Positions 50,692 to 58,004 of a stretch of DNA of 58,004 bases are shown piece after piece. Positions within the stretch are counted from its first letter, which is position 1. The number at the start of each line of letters is the position of its first letter. The notes under the pieces are model-generated. The model did not search any database, was not told the DNA's origin, and worked only from the letters and a program-made list of their open reading frames with translations. The position numbers and the translations under genes were made by a program. The DNA is from an uncultured Methylophilaceae bacterium. GTDB taxonomy: Bacteria; Pseudomonadota; Gammaproteobacteria; Burkholderiales; Methylophilaceae. The stretch is taken from positions 1 to 58,004 of the forward strand of contig CAIQFD010000032.1 in the NCBI GenBank assembly GCA_903870995.1. Direction: 5' to 3'.

Positions 50692-51375
50692 ATGCCGGAA
50701 GATAAAAACGAACAACTTGATGCTTCATGGCAAGCCGTCATTGGCGATGAGTTAACTAAGCCTTATATGCTCTCACTGCGCGATTTCTTAAAACAAGAAA
50801 AAACGGCAGGCAAAACCATTTATCCTCCTAGCCCACTTGTTTTTAACGCATTCAAGCACACCCCTTTTAACAAAGTTCGTGTCGTCATCATCGGGCAAGA
50901 CCCATATCATGGCCCGGACCAAGCCCATGGCCTGAGCTTTTCAGTCCCTCAAGGAATTGCATTACCTCCATCACTCAGGAACATTTTTAAAGAAATTGAA
51001 GCGGATTTGAGCATCAGTATGAGCGGCAAGGGCGACCTAACCCCATGGGCAGAGCAGGGAGTGCTGTTGCTCAATGCAACATTGACGGTAGAGATGGCAA
51101 ATGCAGGATCACACCAAAAACGAGGCTGGGAAATCTTTACCGATGCAGTAATCTCAGCATTAAATAAGCACAGAGAAGGACTGGCGTTTGTGCTTTGGGG
51201 AAGTTACGCCCAGAAAAAAGGTGAGATGATCGACGCAAAAAAACATCTAGTGCTTACATCACCCCACCCCTCACCACTTTCAGCGCATCGCGGCTTCTTT
51301 GGCAACCATCAATTTTCACAAATTAACGCTTATTTGAACAAGCGGGGCGAAACACCGATTAATTGGCAGCTTTAA
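50692..51375 (+). CDS. ung: Uracil-DNA glycosylase
   Basis: Removes uracil from DNA in base excision repair. Family 1 motifs: GQDPYHG (residues 68-74, catalytic D70), [21 protein letters not shown] and [11 protein letters not shown] with the catalytic His. Length 227 aa. The stop overlaps the convergent pyrC gene by 4 nt. Confidence 0.96.
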   Translation: MPEDKNEQLDASWQAVIGDELTKPYMLSLRDFLKQEKTAGKTIYPPSPLVFNAFKHTPFNKVRVVIIGQDPYHGPDQAHGLSFSVPQGIALPPSLRNIFKEIEADLSISMSGKGDLTPWAEQGVLLLNATLTVEMANAGSHQKRGWEIFTDAVISALNKHREGLAFVLWGSYAQKKGEMIDAKKHLVLTSPHPSPLSAHRGFFGNHQFSQINAYLNKRGETPINWQL

Positions 51376-52403
51376 AGCATTCTCCATGCAATTGTTTGCC
51401 CAGCACGCAAAGGCACTAAAACCCCATCCGCAAAGGCAATCTCAGCAGGCACAGTCCAAGCTTCTTTTACTAAAGCAATTTGGTCTGTATTACGTGGCAA
51501 GCCGTAAAAATCGGCGCCGTAAAAACTTGCAAATCCTTCTAGTTTGTCGAGCGCATTAACGGCATCAAACGCTTCAGCGTAGAGCTCAATACCCCCATGA
51601 GCGCTATACATCCCAGCGCAACCACATGCAGCTTCTTTAGCAGACTTTGCATGCGGAGCACTGTCTGTGCCCAAGAAGAATTTTGGACTGCCCGAAGTTG
51701 CTACTTTAACCAAAGCAACCCTATGTTCTTCACGCTTTAAAATAGGCAAACAATAATGATGCGGGCGAATACCACCCGAGAACATCGCATTTCGATTCAT
51801 CAATAAATGATGTGGCGTAATCGTTGCCGCCACATTCACCGAGGCGCTCGCCACAAACTCAGCAGCATCTTTGGTTGTGATATGTTCAAATACGATTTTA
51901 AGCGCCGGGTATTTCACCAACAAAGGCTTCATGTGACGGTCAATAAATACACGCTCACGGTCAAACACGTCAACATCAGCATCAGTCACCTCGGCATGCA
52001 CTAACAAAGGCACACCCAATTTTTCCATTGCGCCTAAGGCTGCCGCGCATTTATCTAGGCTGGTTACGCCAGAGTCCGAATTGGTCGTTGCACCTGCAGG
52101 ATATAGCTTAAAAGCTTTTACAAACCCACTGGCTTTTGCTTCTTTAACGTCTTGAACGCTCGTGTTATCTGTCAAATAAAGTGTCATTAAAGGCTCGAAA
52201 TTAGCGCCTTCTGGTAGCGCATCTAAAATGCGCTGGCGATACTCCGCCGCCAACTGCACGCTTGTTACTGGTGGGCGTAAGTTAGGCATCACAACCGCTC
52301 GCGCAAAACGACGCGAGGTATCAGGTAAAACCGCTTTTAAGGCCTCGCCATCACGCAAGTGCAAGTGCCAATCATCTGGGCGGGTTATGGTAATTTTATC
52401 CAT
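51372..52403 (-). CDS. pyrC: Dihydroorotase
   Basis: Zinc amidohydrolase of pyrimidine synthesis that closes the ring of carbamoyl aspartate. The DWHLHLRDG motif has zinc ligands H13 and H15; the carbamylated Lys region is [17 protein letters not shown]; further His residues in PLLVHAEV and EHITT, and the base in LGTDSAPH. Length 343 aa, the class II (E. coli-like) type. Follows rsmI by 2 nt. Confidence 0.96.
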   Translation of the reverse strand: MDKITITRPDDWHLHLRDGEALKAVLPDTSRRFARAVVMPNLRPPVTSVQLAAEYRQRILDALPEGANFEPLMTLYLTDNTSVQDVKEAKASGFVKAFKLYPAGATTNSDSGVTSLDKCAAALGAMEKLGVPLLVHAEVTDADVDVFDRERVFIDRHMKPLLVKYPALKIVFEHITTKDAAEFVASASVNVAATITPHHLLMNRNAMFSGGIRPHHYCLPILKREEHRVALVKVATSGSPKFFLGTDSAPHAKSAKEAACGCAGMYSAHGGIELYAEAFDAVNALDKLEGFASFYGADFYGLPRNTDQIALVKEAWTVPAEIAFADGVLVPLRAGQTIAWRML

Positions 52404-52405
52404 GC

Positions 52406-53257
52406 TTATTCATCTTTAAGTTTTAGTGCAAATTCGTAAAGGATGTTTTTCTTTACACCTGTAATTTCAGTCCCCAATTTTACCGCTTGTTTAAGCGGCA
52501 AGTCAGCTAAGAGCAATTTCAATATGCGCTCAGCATCTTCGCTGATATCAGCCTGCTCAACCAAGGCTGCAGCCTCAACCAATAATACAAACTCTCCGCG
52601 TTGTTGATTCGGGTCACTCTCAAGCCATGCTTTAGCATCTTGCAAAGCACAGCGATGAAATGTCTCAAAGGTTTTAGTGAGCTCACGAGCGATGGTAACG
52701 CGACGTTCACCACCCAACACAGTCGCTAAATCTTCCACACATTCAATAATACGATGCGGCGCTTCATAAAATACCAGTGTTGACGAATATGCTTTTAAAG
52801 CGACTAAAGCCTTACGTCTTTGCGAGCCACTTGCAGGCAAAAATCCATGGAAGATAAAACCATTAGCAGTAATGCCTGAAGCAGATAACGCAGCAATGAC
52901 GGCGCTTGCACCTGGGACAGGAACAACATTTGCCCCCGCTTCGCGAAGCACATCCACCACAATCGCACCTGGATCGCTAATACCCGGCGTACCGGCATCG
53001 GTGACTAGCGCAATAGACTCCCCAGCTTGCAGGCGTTCTAACAAAATTTGCGCAGACTTTTGTTCATTATGCTCGTGCACTGCAATCAACTTCTTTTGAA
53101 TCGCAAAATGCGATAGCAAATGCGAAGTATGTCGAGTATCTTCCGCAGCAATTGCATCAACGCTTTTTAAAATCTCAAGCGCACGCAGACTGATATCCTG
53201 CAAATTTCCAATTGGGGTCGCGACCACATATAATGTAGGGACATGATGAACAGCCAA
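52406..53257 (-). CDS. rsmI: 16S rRNA (cytidine(1402)-2'-O)-methyltransferase
   Basis: Methylates the ribose of C1402, the base that RsmH (48396) methylates on N4, so both enzymes for this site are in the window. Typical start [29 protein letters not shown], and [15 protein letters not shown]. Length 283 aa. The start codon is TTG 53257 with GAGAG 6 nt ahead; there is no better ATG. Confidence 0.94.
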   Translation of the reverse strand: MAVHHVPTLYVVATPIGNLQDISLRALEILKSVDAIAAEDTRHTSHLLSHFAIQKKLIAVHEHNEQKSAQILLERLQAGESIALVTDAGTPGISDPGAIVVDVLREAGANVVPVPGASAVIAALSASGITANGFIFHGFLPASGSQRRKALVALKAYSSTLVFYEAPHRIIECVEDLATVLGGERRVTIARELTKTFETFHRCALQDAKAWLESDPNQQRGEFVLLVEAAALVEQADISEDAERILKLLLADLPLKQAVKLGTEITGVKKNILYEFALKLKDE

Positions 53258-53637
53258 ATCAAACTCTCTTTCATGCGATGTGCGCTTCGATTAGAAGCGA
53301 ACAAGTCAGTTAGCTTACAAGCAAGCGTAAGTTTACACACAAGCATTGTACTAGCCTACGAAAACCAATCTCACGATTCAAGCAATCAAGGCTGAGCCAT
53401 AAAAGTTGACCAATAAATACTTCAGGAATAGAAAAGGTGAAAAAGCAGAAAAATTGCCAGCATTAAGACATCAAAACAACATAAAATTGTCATTACTGCA
53501 AAGTATTATTTAGAACAGCACGACATCTAAACTTGTCGAGTTGACGCGATATTGATTGGTAAAGAAAACGTTAACAGCGCCACTCAGATTTAATATGCTT
53601 TTAAGCTTAAAAGACCACATAAAAACGGAACACCATC
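53258..53637. other. Divergent intergenic region rsmI | diaA, 380 nt
   Basis: No gene is seen on either strand. It contains a 6-bp hairpin CGCTTC-gatta-GAAGCG (53283-53299 region), CTTAC/GTAAG arms near 53319-53336, and a perfect 16-bp palindrome at 53598-53613 (CTTTTAAG and its complement). TTAACA (53571-53576) with TATGCT (53595-53600), 18 nt apart, may be the diaA promoter. In many proteobacteria yraN lies here; I find no trace of it. Confidence 0.5.
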
Positions 53638-54228
53638 ATGGATTTAACCGCACGCATTGCTCAACACTTTGAAGACAGCGCTAATCTTAAATTAGCATTA
53701 GCGGAACTTCTCTCAGCGCCAATCGCAGCATCGGCGGAAATGATCGTTGAGGCTTTTCTCAAGGAGAAAAAAGTGCTGGTTTGCGGCAATGGCGCTGGCG
53801 CTGCAAATGCTCAATACTTTAGTTCTCGAATGCTTAATCATTTTGAGATGGAACGCCCTGGCTTAGCTGCTATCACCCTCAGCGCAGACAGCACAACACT
53901 TACAGCGATTGCAAATTTTGGCCACTATGACCAAACTTTTTCCAAACAAGTATTAGCACTTGGTCAATCAGGTGATGTACTCATTGCAATTAGCACCAGC
54001 GGAAATGCTGCGAACATATTAAATGCCATTAAAGCCGCCAAAGAACGTAATATGAAGGTGATTGCTTTTAGTGGTGGAGATGGTGGCTTGTTGGTAGAGC
54101 TCCTGGAGGAACAAGACATTCATCTCGGGGTTCCTAATGATAGCCCAGCTAGAATTCAAGAAGCTTATATTCTCATTTTGCATTGCTTATGCGATGCTAT
54201 CGATTGTCTTTTATTAGGGGTAAATTAA
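53638..54228 (+). CDS. SIS-domain protein, DiaA/GmhA family
   Basis: A 196-aa SIS (sugar isomerase) protein. Motifs: VCGNGAGAANAQYFSSRM (about residues 48-65) and AISTSGNAANILNAI (phosphosugar loop). The family holds GmhA (sedoheptulose 7-phosphate isomerase) and DiaA (DnaA-binding initiation factor). Position between rsmI and a two-BON lipoprotein favours DiaA, as in yraL-yraN-diaA-yraP. It lies one nt before the next gene. Confidence 0.88.
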   Translation: MDLTARIAQHFEDSANLKLALAELLSAPIAASAEMIVEAFLKEKKVLVCGNGAGAANAQYFSSRMLNHFEMERPGLAAITLSADSTTLTAIANFGHYDQTFSKQVLALGQSGDVLIAISTSGNAANILNAIKAAKERNMKVIAFSGGDGGLLVELLEEQDIHLGVPNDSPARIQEAYILILHCLCDAIDCLLLGVN

Positions 54229-54813
54229 ATGAACGCATTCACAAAAACATCACTCGGAACTTTAATCTTAGTCGCAGCGCTGGGTACTCAACTTAGCGCT
54301 TGCGTTCCTGTCGTTGTTGGTGGCGCTGCAGCTGGCGGTGCGATGGCCGCTGACAGACGCACGTCAGGCACTTACATTGACGACCAAGCGATTGAGCTAA
54401 AAGCGAGCAAAGCCATTGCTGATGGCTTAAAAGAAAAAGTGCATGCCAATGTAACCAGTTACAACCGCCAAGTGCTGATTACAGGTGAAGTTTCTGATGA
54501 AGCAAACAAGAAAAAAGCTGACTCACTCGTTAGACCTATCGAAAACGTTACTAGCATTAAGAATTACCTTGAGGTCGCAGCAAACACATCAATTGGCTCA
54601 CGCACCAATGACACTTACATCACTTCAAAAGTGAAAGCGAACTTTCTGAAAGAAAATAAATTCTCCGCAAATTATGTCAAGGTCGTGACTGAAAACGGCA
54701 CCGTGTATTTACTAGGCTTGGTCACACATAAAGAGGCGGATGATGCAGTGGAAATTGCCCGTAGTATCGGTGGCGTTAAAGCTGTTGTTAAAATTTTTGA
54801 ATACATGGACTAA
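54229..54813 (+). CDS. BON-domain outer-membrane lipoprotein (DolP/YraP-like)
   Basis: Lipoprotein of 194 aa. The signal peptide ends at a lipobox (LSAC, Cys25). Two BON domains follow, about residues 47-115 and 125-193, each with the beta-alpha-beta pattern and a central V-x-L-x-G-x-V. E. coli DolP guards outer-membrane integrity. A Gly/Ala-rich linker follows the Cys. Immediately downstream of the DiaA-like gene, probably cotranscribed. Confidence 0.9.
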   Translation: MNAFTKTSLGTLILVAALGTQLSACVPVVVGGAAAGGAMAADRRTSGTYIDDQAIELKASKAIADGLKEKVHANVTSYNRQVLITGEVSDEANKKKADSLVRPIENVTSIKNYLEVAANTSIGSRTNDTYITSKVKANFLKENKFSANYVKVVTENGTVYLLGLVTHKEADDAVEIARSIGGVKAVVKIFEYMD

Positions 54814-54903
54814 GCTTGAAAGTCTCATTCACTGATAAAATGAGGCCTTCACCAAAAAAGTAACGTTGTTTTAACGATAATTAAAGACTACTAGGCAATT
54901 TAT

Positions 54904-55203
54904 ATGAGCGAAACAAGCAAAGAAATTATCATCGAAGGCCTTACCCGTGCAGGCAAGCCATTTCGCCCAAGCGATTGGGTTGATCGTATGTGCAGCACTT
55001 ACGCAAGCTTTGGTGCAGACCGCAAACTGAAGTACTCCCCTTACCTCAAACCTCGAGTCGTAAATGGCGTACGCTGTCTAGCCGTGGATTTAAAACTTAA
55101 AGACATCAACCCTGAAGGCTATGCCCAGCTCATGCATTTTGCAAGTGAGAACAACCTCAACGTACTTGATGAAAATGGCGTCAGTATAGACACCCCAACC
55201 TAG
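54904..55203 (+). CDS. DUF3579-family protein
   Basis: Small cytosolic protein of 99 aa, recognised by IEGLTRAGKPFRPSDWVDRMC and the C-terminal DINPEGYAQLMHFASENNL. The family is largely betaproteobacterial and of unknown function. The gene has its own leader of 90 nt and is followed by a strong bidirectional terminator. Confidence 0.88.
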   Translation: MSETSKEIIIEGLTRAGKPFRPSDWVDRMCSTYASFGADRKLKYSPYLKPRVVNGVRCLAVDLKLKDINPEGYAQLMHFASENNLNVLDENGVSIDTPT

Positions 55204-55220
55204 TTTTTAAGCGTATTAAA

Positions 55221-55263
55221 AAAGCCTATAAGTCAGCTACTAGTCTTATAGGCTTTCTTTTTT
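55221..55263. terminator. Bidirectional rho-independent terminator
   Basis: Perfect 12-bp stem (55221-55232 with 55245-55256), 12-nt loop. On plus it is followed by C and seven T; on minus by a run of T as well. It serves the convergent DUF3579 and TlpA-like genes. Confidence 0.92.
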
Positions 55264-55280
55264 TAAACAACACCCGAATA

Positions 55281-55799
55281 CTACGGCGCAAAAATATCAA
55301 GCGACTCATTGGGCGACGAAAGCATGAGTAACTCAATTGATTGTTTCGTCACTAACCCTCGTTTCACTTTAACCAATTTACCTTGTGGATTGTAAATAAG
55401 CGTTGTGGGCAATACCTGTGGATTGCCGAACTGCGCAAAAATCTTAGGCGTACCTAAAATGATGGGGTAAGAAACCAACATATCATCGACAAAATGGCGC
55501 ACCTCTCGCTCATTTTTGTAATCTACAGCAACACCCAACACGACTAAGTCCTTAGCCTTGCGTTGCTCATATAACGATACGAAATCAGGCATTTCATCTA
55601 AACAGGATGGGCACCAAGTCGCCCAATAATTAACTAAGACCCATTTGCCTTGATAATCAGTCAACCGGTGCTCTTTGCCTGAAAGATCTTTCATTACGAA
55701 GCTTCTAGGACCTTCCGCATGCACAAGCGAAATACCCCAAAGGCCTATTAAAAACCAGCAAATCCCGACAATGGCCGTTATTTTTTTAAAATTATTCAT
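55281..55799 (-). CDS. TlpA-like periplasmic thioredoxin
   Basis: Exported thioredoxin-fold protein of 172 aa. Signal peptide residues 1-28 (ending VHA), then the TlpA/ResA domain with WATWCPSC (C63, C66) and DEMPDF; the cis-Pro loop is VLPTTLIYN. Members of this group reduce disulfides, for example in cytochrome c or oxidase maturation; the partner here is unknown. Convergent with DUF3579. Confidence 0.9.
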   Translation of the reverse strand: MNNFKKITAIVGICWFLIGLWGISLVHAEGPRSFVMKDLSGKEHRLTDYQGKWVLVNYWATWCPSCLDEMPDFVSLYEQRKAKDLVVLGVAVDYKNEREVRHFVDDMLVSYPIILGTPKIFAQFGNPQVLPTTLIYNPQGKLVKVKRGLVTKQSIELLMLSSPNESLDIFAP

Positions 55800-55914
55800 T
55801 CATAAATACTATCACTAACAATAAGCAAGCACCGAGGGTTTGACGGGATTTTCATAAAAATCGCAAGTCAATTAGACTAAAGAGATGCATAGAACGCTTC
55901 ACTAAAGGCTGTTT

Positions 55915-55933
55915 TTTCGCTAGGATAGCGAAA
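55915..55933. promoter_or_regulatory. Inverted repeat upstream of trxA
   Basis: Perfect 8-bp arms TTTCGCTA and TAGCGAAA around 3 nt, about 60 nt before the trxA start. No T run follows on plus. It could be an operator or a 5'-leader hairpin. Confidence 0.4.
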
Positions 55934-55993
55934 TAGTATTTTCATTTTTCCTTATTTCAAGCATCAATTTTCAATTTAAAGGTTCACCATAAA

Positions 55994-56320
55994 ATGAGCG
56001 ATCAAATCATTCACACTAGCGACGACGCTTTCGAACAAGAGGTTCTTCAATCACAACTTCCAGTATTGGTTGATTACTGGGCTGAATGGTGCGGTCCTTG
56101 CAAAATGATTGCTCCGATTTTGGATGAAGTTGCTAAAGAGTATGAAGGTCGAATTAGAGTTGCAAAGCTTAATATCGATGAGAATCAAAATACACCGCCA
56201 AAATATGGCATCCGCGGCATCCCTACTTTAATGCTATTCAAAAATGGTAACGTAGAAGCCACTAAAGTTGGTGCTCTATCAAAATCACAATTAACCGCTT
56301 TCATTGACAGCAACATTTAA
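55994..56320 (+). CDS. trxA: Thioredoxin 1
   Basis: General cytosolic disulfide reductase. Active site W32-C33-G-P-C36, [12 protein letters not shown]; the GIPTLMLF cis-Pro loop and the FKNG follow. Length 108 aa. Upstream of rho, a common proteobacterial neighbour pair, with a terminator between them. Confidence 0.97.
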   Translation: MSDQIIHTSDDAFEQEVLQSQLPVLVDYWAEWCGPCKMIAPILDEVAKEYEGRIRVAKLNIDENQNTPPKYGIRGIPTLMLFKNGNVEATKVGALSKSQLTAFIDSNI

Positions 56321-56333
56321 TCAATATAGTCTT

Positions 56334-56365
56334 GTGCCTGATTCATTCCGAATCAGGCACCTTTT
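56334..56365 (+). terminator. Rho-independent terminator after trxA
   Basis: Perfect 11-bp stem (56334-56344 with 56350-56360), 5-nt loop, followed by CTTTTG. Separates trxA from rho. Confidence 0.88.
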
Positions 56366-56428
56366 GTAAGTTCTTAGTTTTATCATCATCCCTCTTAAGT
56401 AGTTTCGTTTTCCAGTGAGCATCCTCAT

Positions 56429-57688
56429 ATGCATTTATCAGACCTAAAACACCTCCCAGTCACAGAACTCGTCGATATGGCTATTGCCAACGAGATTGAA
56501 AACGCCAGCCGAATGCGCAAGCAAGACTTAATCTTTGCTTTGCTAAAAAATACCGCTAAAAAAGGCGATAGCATTTTTGGGGATGGCACTTTAGAAGTCC
56601 TACAAGATGGTTTTGGCTTTTTACGCTCACCAGATACGTCATATTTAGCAGGCCCTGATGACATTTATGTTTCACCCTCACAAATTCGCCGTTTCAATTT
56701 ACACACTGGCGATACGATACAAGGTGAAATTCGCACTCCTAAAGATGGCGAACGTTATTTTGCTTTAGTTAAAGTAGACAGCGTGAATGGTGAATCTCCA
56801 GAAAATACTAAAAACAAGATTCTGTTTGAAAACTTAACACCACTTTTCCCGACCATTCCTCTAACTCTGGAACGTGATATTCGCGGCGAAGAGAATGTCA
56901 CTGGCCGTGTCATCGACATGATTGCCCCAATTGGTCGCGGTCAACGCGCGCTTTTAGTAGCAAGTCCAAAAAGTGGTAAAACCGTGATGATGCAACATAT
57001 CGCACATGCGATTACAGCCAACCATCCTGATGTCAGTTTAATCGTACTATTGATTGATGAGCGCCCTGAAGAAGTGACCGAAATGACGCGTTCAGTGAAA
57101 GGTGAGGTCGTTGCTTCAACCTTTGATGAGCCAGCGACACGTCACGTACAAGTCGCTGAAATGGTGCTAGAGAAAGCGAAACGTTTAGTTGAACATAAGA
57201 AAGATGTGGTGATTTTATTAGACTCAATCACCCGCTTAGCTCGTGCTTACAACACGGTTGTTCCTGCCTCTGGCAAGGTTTTGACAGGCGGCGTGGATGC
57301 AAATGCGCTACAACGCCCGAAACGCTTCTTTGGCGCAGCGCGTAATATTGAAGAAGGCGGCTCACTCACTATCATCGCAACCGCGCTTGTGGATACGGGC
57401 TCACGGATGGACGATGTAATTTACGAAGAATTCAAAGGCACGGGCAATATGGAAATCCATCTTGACCGCCGCATGGCTGAAAAACGCATTTATCCAGCGA
57501 TTAACGTCAACAAGTCTGGCACCCGCCGCGAAGAGCTGTTGATTGAGAAAGACATCTTGCAGAAGATTTGGGTACTCCGTAAATTACTCTACCCCATGGA
57601 CGATTTGGAAGCGATGGAATTCTTGCTAGACAAAATCAAAGCCACCAAAAACAATGCTGACTTTTTTGATAGCATGCGAAGAGGTTAA
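56429..57688 (+). CDS. rho: Transcription termination factor Rho
   Basis: Hexameric RNA helicase that ends transcription at rho-dependent sites. N-terminal RNA-binding domain with [19 protein letters not shown], then the ATPase with Walker A ASPKSGKT, Walker [17 protein letters not shown] and [20 protein letters not shown]. Length 419 aa, as in E. coli, with no inserts. Confidence 0.98.
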   Translation: MHLSDLKHLPVTELVDMAIANEIENASRMRKQDLIFALLKNTAKKGDSIFGDGTLEVLQDGFGFLRSPDTSYLAGPDDIYVSPSQIRRFNLHTGDTIQGEIRTPKDGERYFALVKVDSVNGESPENTKNKILFENLTPLFPTIPLTLERDIRGEENVTGRVIDMIAPIGRGQRALLVASPKSGKTVMMQHIAHAITANHPDVSLIVLLIDERPEEVTEMTRSVKGEVVASTFDEPATRHVQVAEMVLEKAKRLVEHKKDVVILLDSITRLARAYNTVVPASGKVLTGGVDANALQRPKRFFGAARNIEEGGSLTIIATALVDTGSRMDDVIYEEFKGTGNMEIHLDRRMAEKRIYPAINVNKSGTRREELLIEKDILQKIWVLRKLLYPMDDLEAMEFLLDKIKATKNNADFFDSMRRG

Positions 57689-57690
57689 TT

Positions 57691-57714
57691 ACTAAGCTTA
57701 AATATCCGCTTAGT
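57691..57714 (+). promoter_or_regulatory. Hairpin between rho and rpmE
   Basis: Seven-bp arms ACTAAGC (57691-57697) and GCTTAGT (57708-57714) with a 10-nt loop, just after the rho stop. No proper T run, so a weak terminator or leader structure. Confidence 0.3.
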
Positions 57715-57783
57715 GGTTGCTTAATTTAAAGAATTCATTGATAATTACCGGCTCAGTAAAAAGCTATTGAAAGAGATTTGACC

Positions 57784-57984
57784 ATGAAGGCCGAAATTCA
57801 TCCAGAGTACAACGAAATTAACGTATCTTGCAGCTGCGGCAGCAAGTTCAAAACACGTTCTACAAACAGCAAAGACATGAACATCGAAGTATGTTCACAA
57901 TGCCATCCATTCTACACAGGCAAGCAAAAGATTTTAGATACTGCTGGTCGTGTTGAGAAATTCCGCCAAAAATACGGCATGTAA
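57784..57984 (+). CDS. rpmE: 50S ribosomal protein L31
   Basis: Ribosomal protein of 66 aa, zinc-containing (C+) type: C16-S-C18 and C37-S-Q-C40 are the ligands. HPxY near the N-terminus and HPFYTGKQK are typical. The start is ATG 57784; AGAG stands about 8 nt before it. A TTG two codons upstream is unlikely. It follows rho, as in many proteobacteria. Confidence 0.95.
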   Translation: MKAEIHPEYNEINVSCSCGSKFKTRSTNSKDMNIEVCSQCHPFYTGKQKILDTAGRVEKFRQKYGM

Positions 57985-58004
57985 TATTGGGTGCATACTC
58001 AAAA

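Overview
The window is a chromosomal, essentially all-housekeeping segment of a betaproteobacterium. The best guess is a member of the Methylophilaceae (Methylotenera/Methylophilus type). This rests on gene order (rplU | ispB, pilD-coaE-zapD-yacG, secA-argJ, argB-HAD-slmA, trxA-rho-rpmE), the presence of ZapD, SlmA, DUF3579 and a MutT/ThiE fusion, and the tkt-gapA-pgk cluster. The family call is inference; the class is well supported. I see no prophage, CRISPR array, intact insertion sequence, rRNA or tRNA.

Layout. 1-5186: start of rplU (cut by the window edge), then divergent ispB, a small orphan gene, and pilD-coaE-zapD-yacG-PCu(A)C copper chaperone. 4746-11270 (minus): a periplasmic protein, MutT/ThiE, a DUF815 ATPase, argJ, DUF1289 and secA; divergent dciA starts next to secA. 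12006-14379 (minus): ppa, beta carbonic anhydrase, DUF1232 protein, purC. 14516-16588 (minus): a PTS EIIC-like permease fused to an EAL phosphodiesterase. 16774-21018 (minus): pgk-gapA-tkt, with terminator-like hairpins in front of both tkt and gapA. 21909-26626 (plus): rsmE, an HTH-argA fusion, argB, a HAD phosphatase, slmA. 26631-30788 (minus): cca, an epimerase, a lytic transglycosylase.

31062-49819 (minus) holds the complete division and cell wall (dcw) cluster in classical order: mraZ-rsmH-ftsL-ftsI-murE-murF-mraY-murD-ftsW-murG-murC-murB-ddl-ftsQ-ftsA-ftsZ, then lpxC. Most genes overlap by 1-4 nt. It is headed by a sigma70-like promoter and three MraZ-type boxes. RNase P RNA (50305-50619, minus) lies just upstream, back to back with ung. 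Then come pyrC and rsmI (minus), diaA-dolP-like genes and DUF3579 (plus), a TlpA-like protein (minus), and trxA, rho and rpmE (plus).

The most notable items are: (i) an XRE-type DNA-binding domain fused to the first enzyme of arginine synthesis, with dyads in its own promoter; (ii) the EIIC-EAL fusion with both sets of key residues kept; (iii) an unexplained structured RNA of about 160 nt with its own promoter, a 21-bp terminator stem and a possible 23-codon leader peptide just upstream of tkt; (iv) a GapA with Gly at the Asp position that normally selects NAD. None matches a system I can name as described, but all are testable predictions, not proven novelties.
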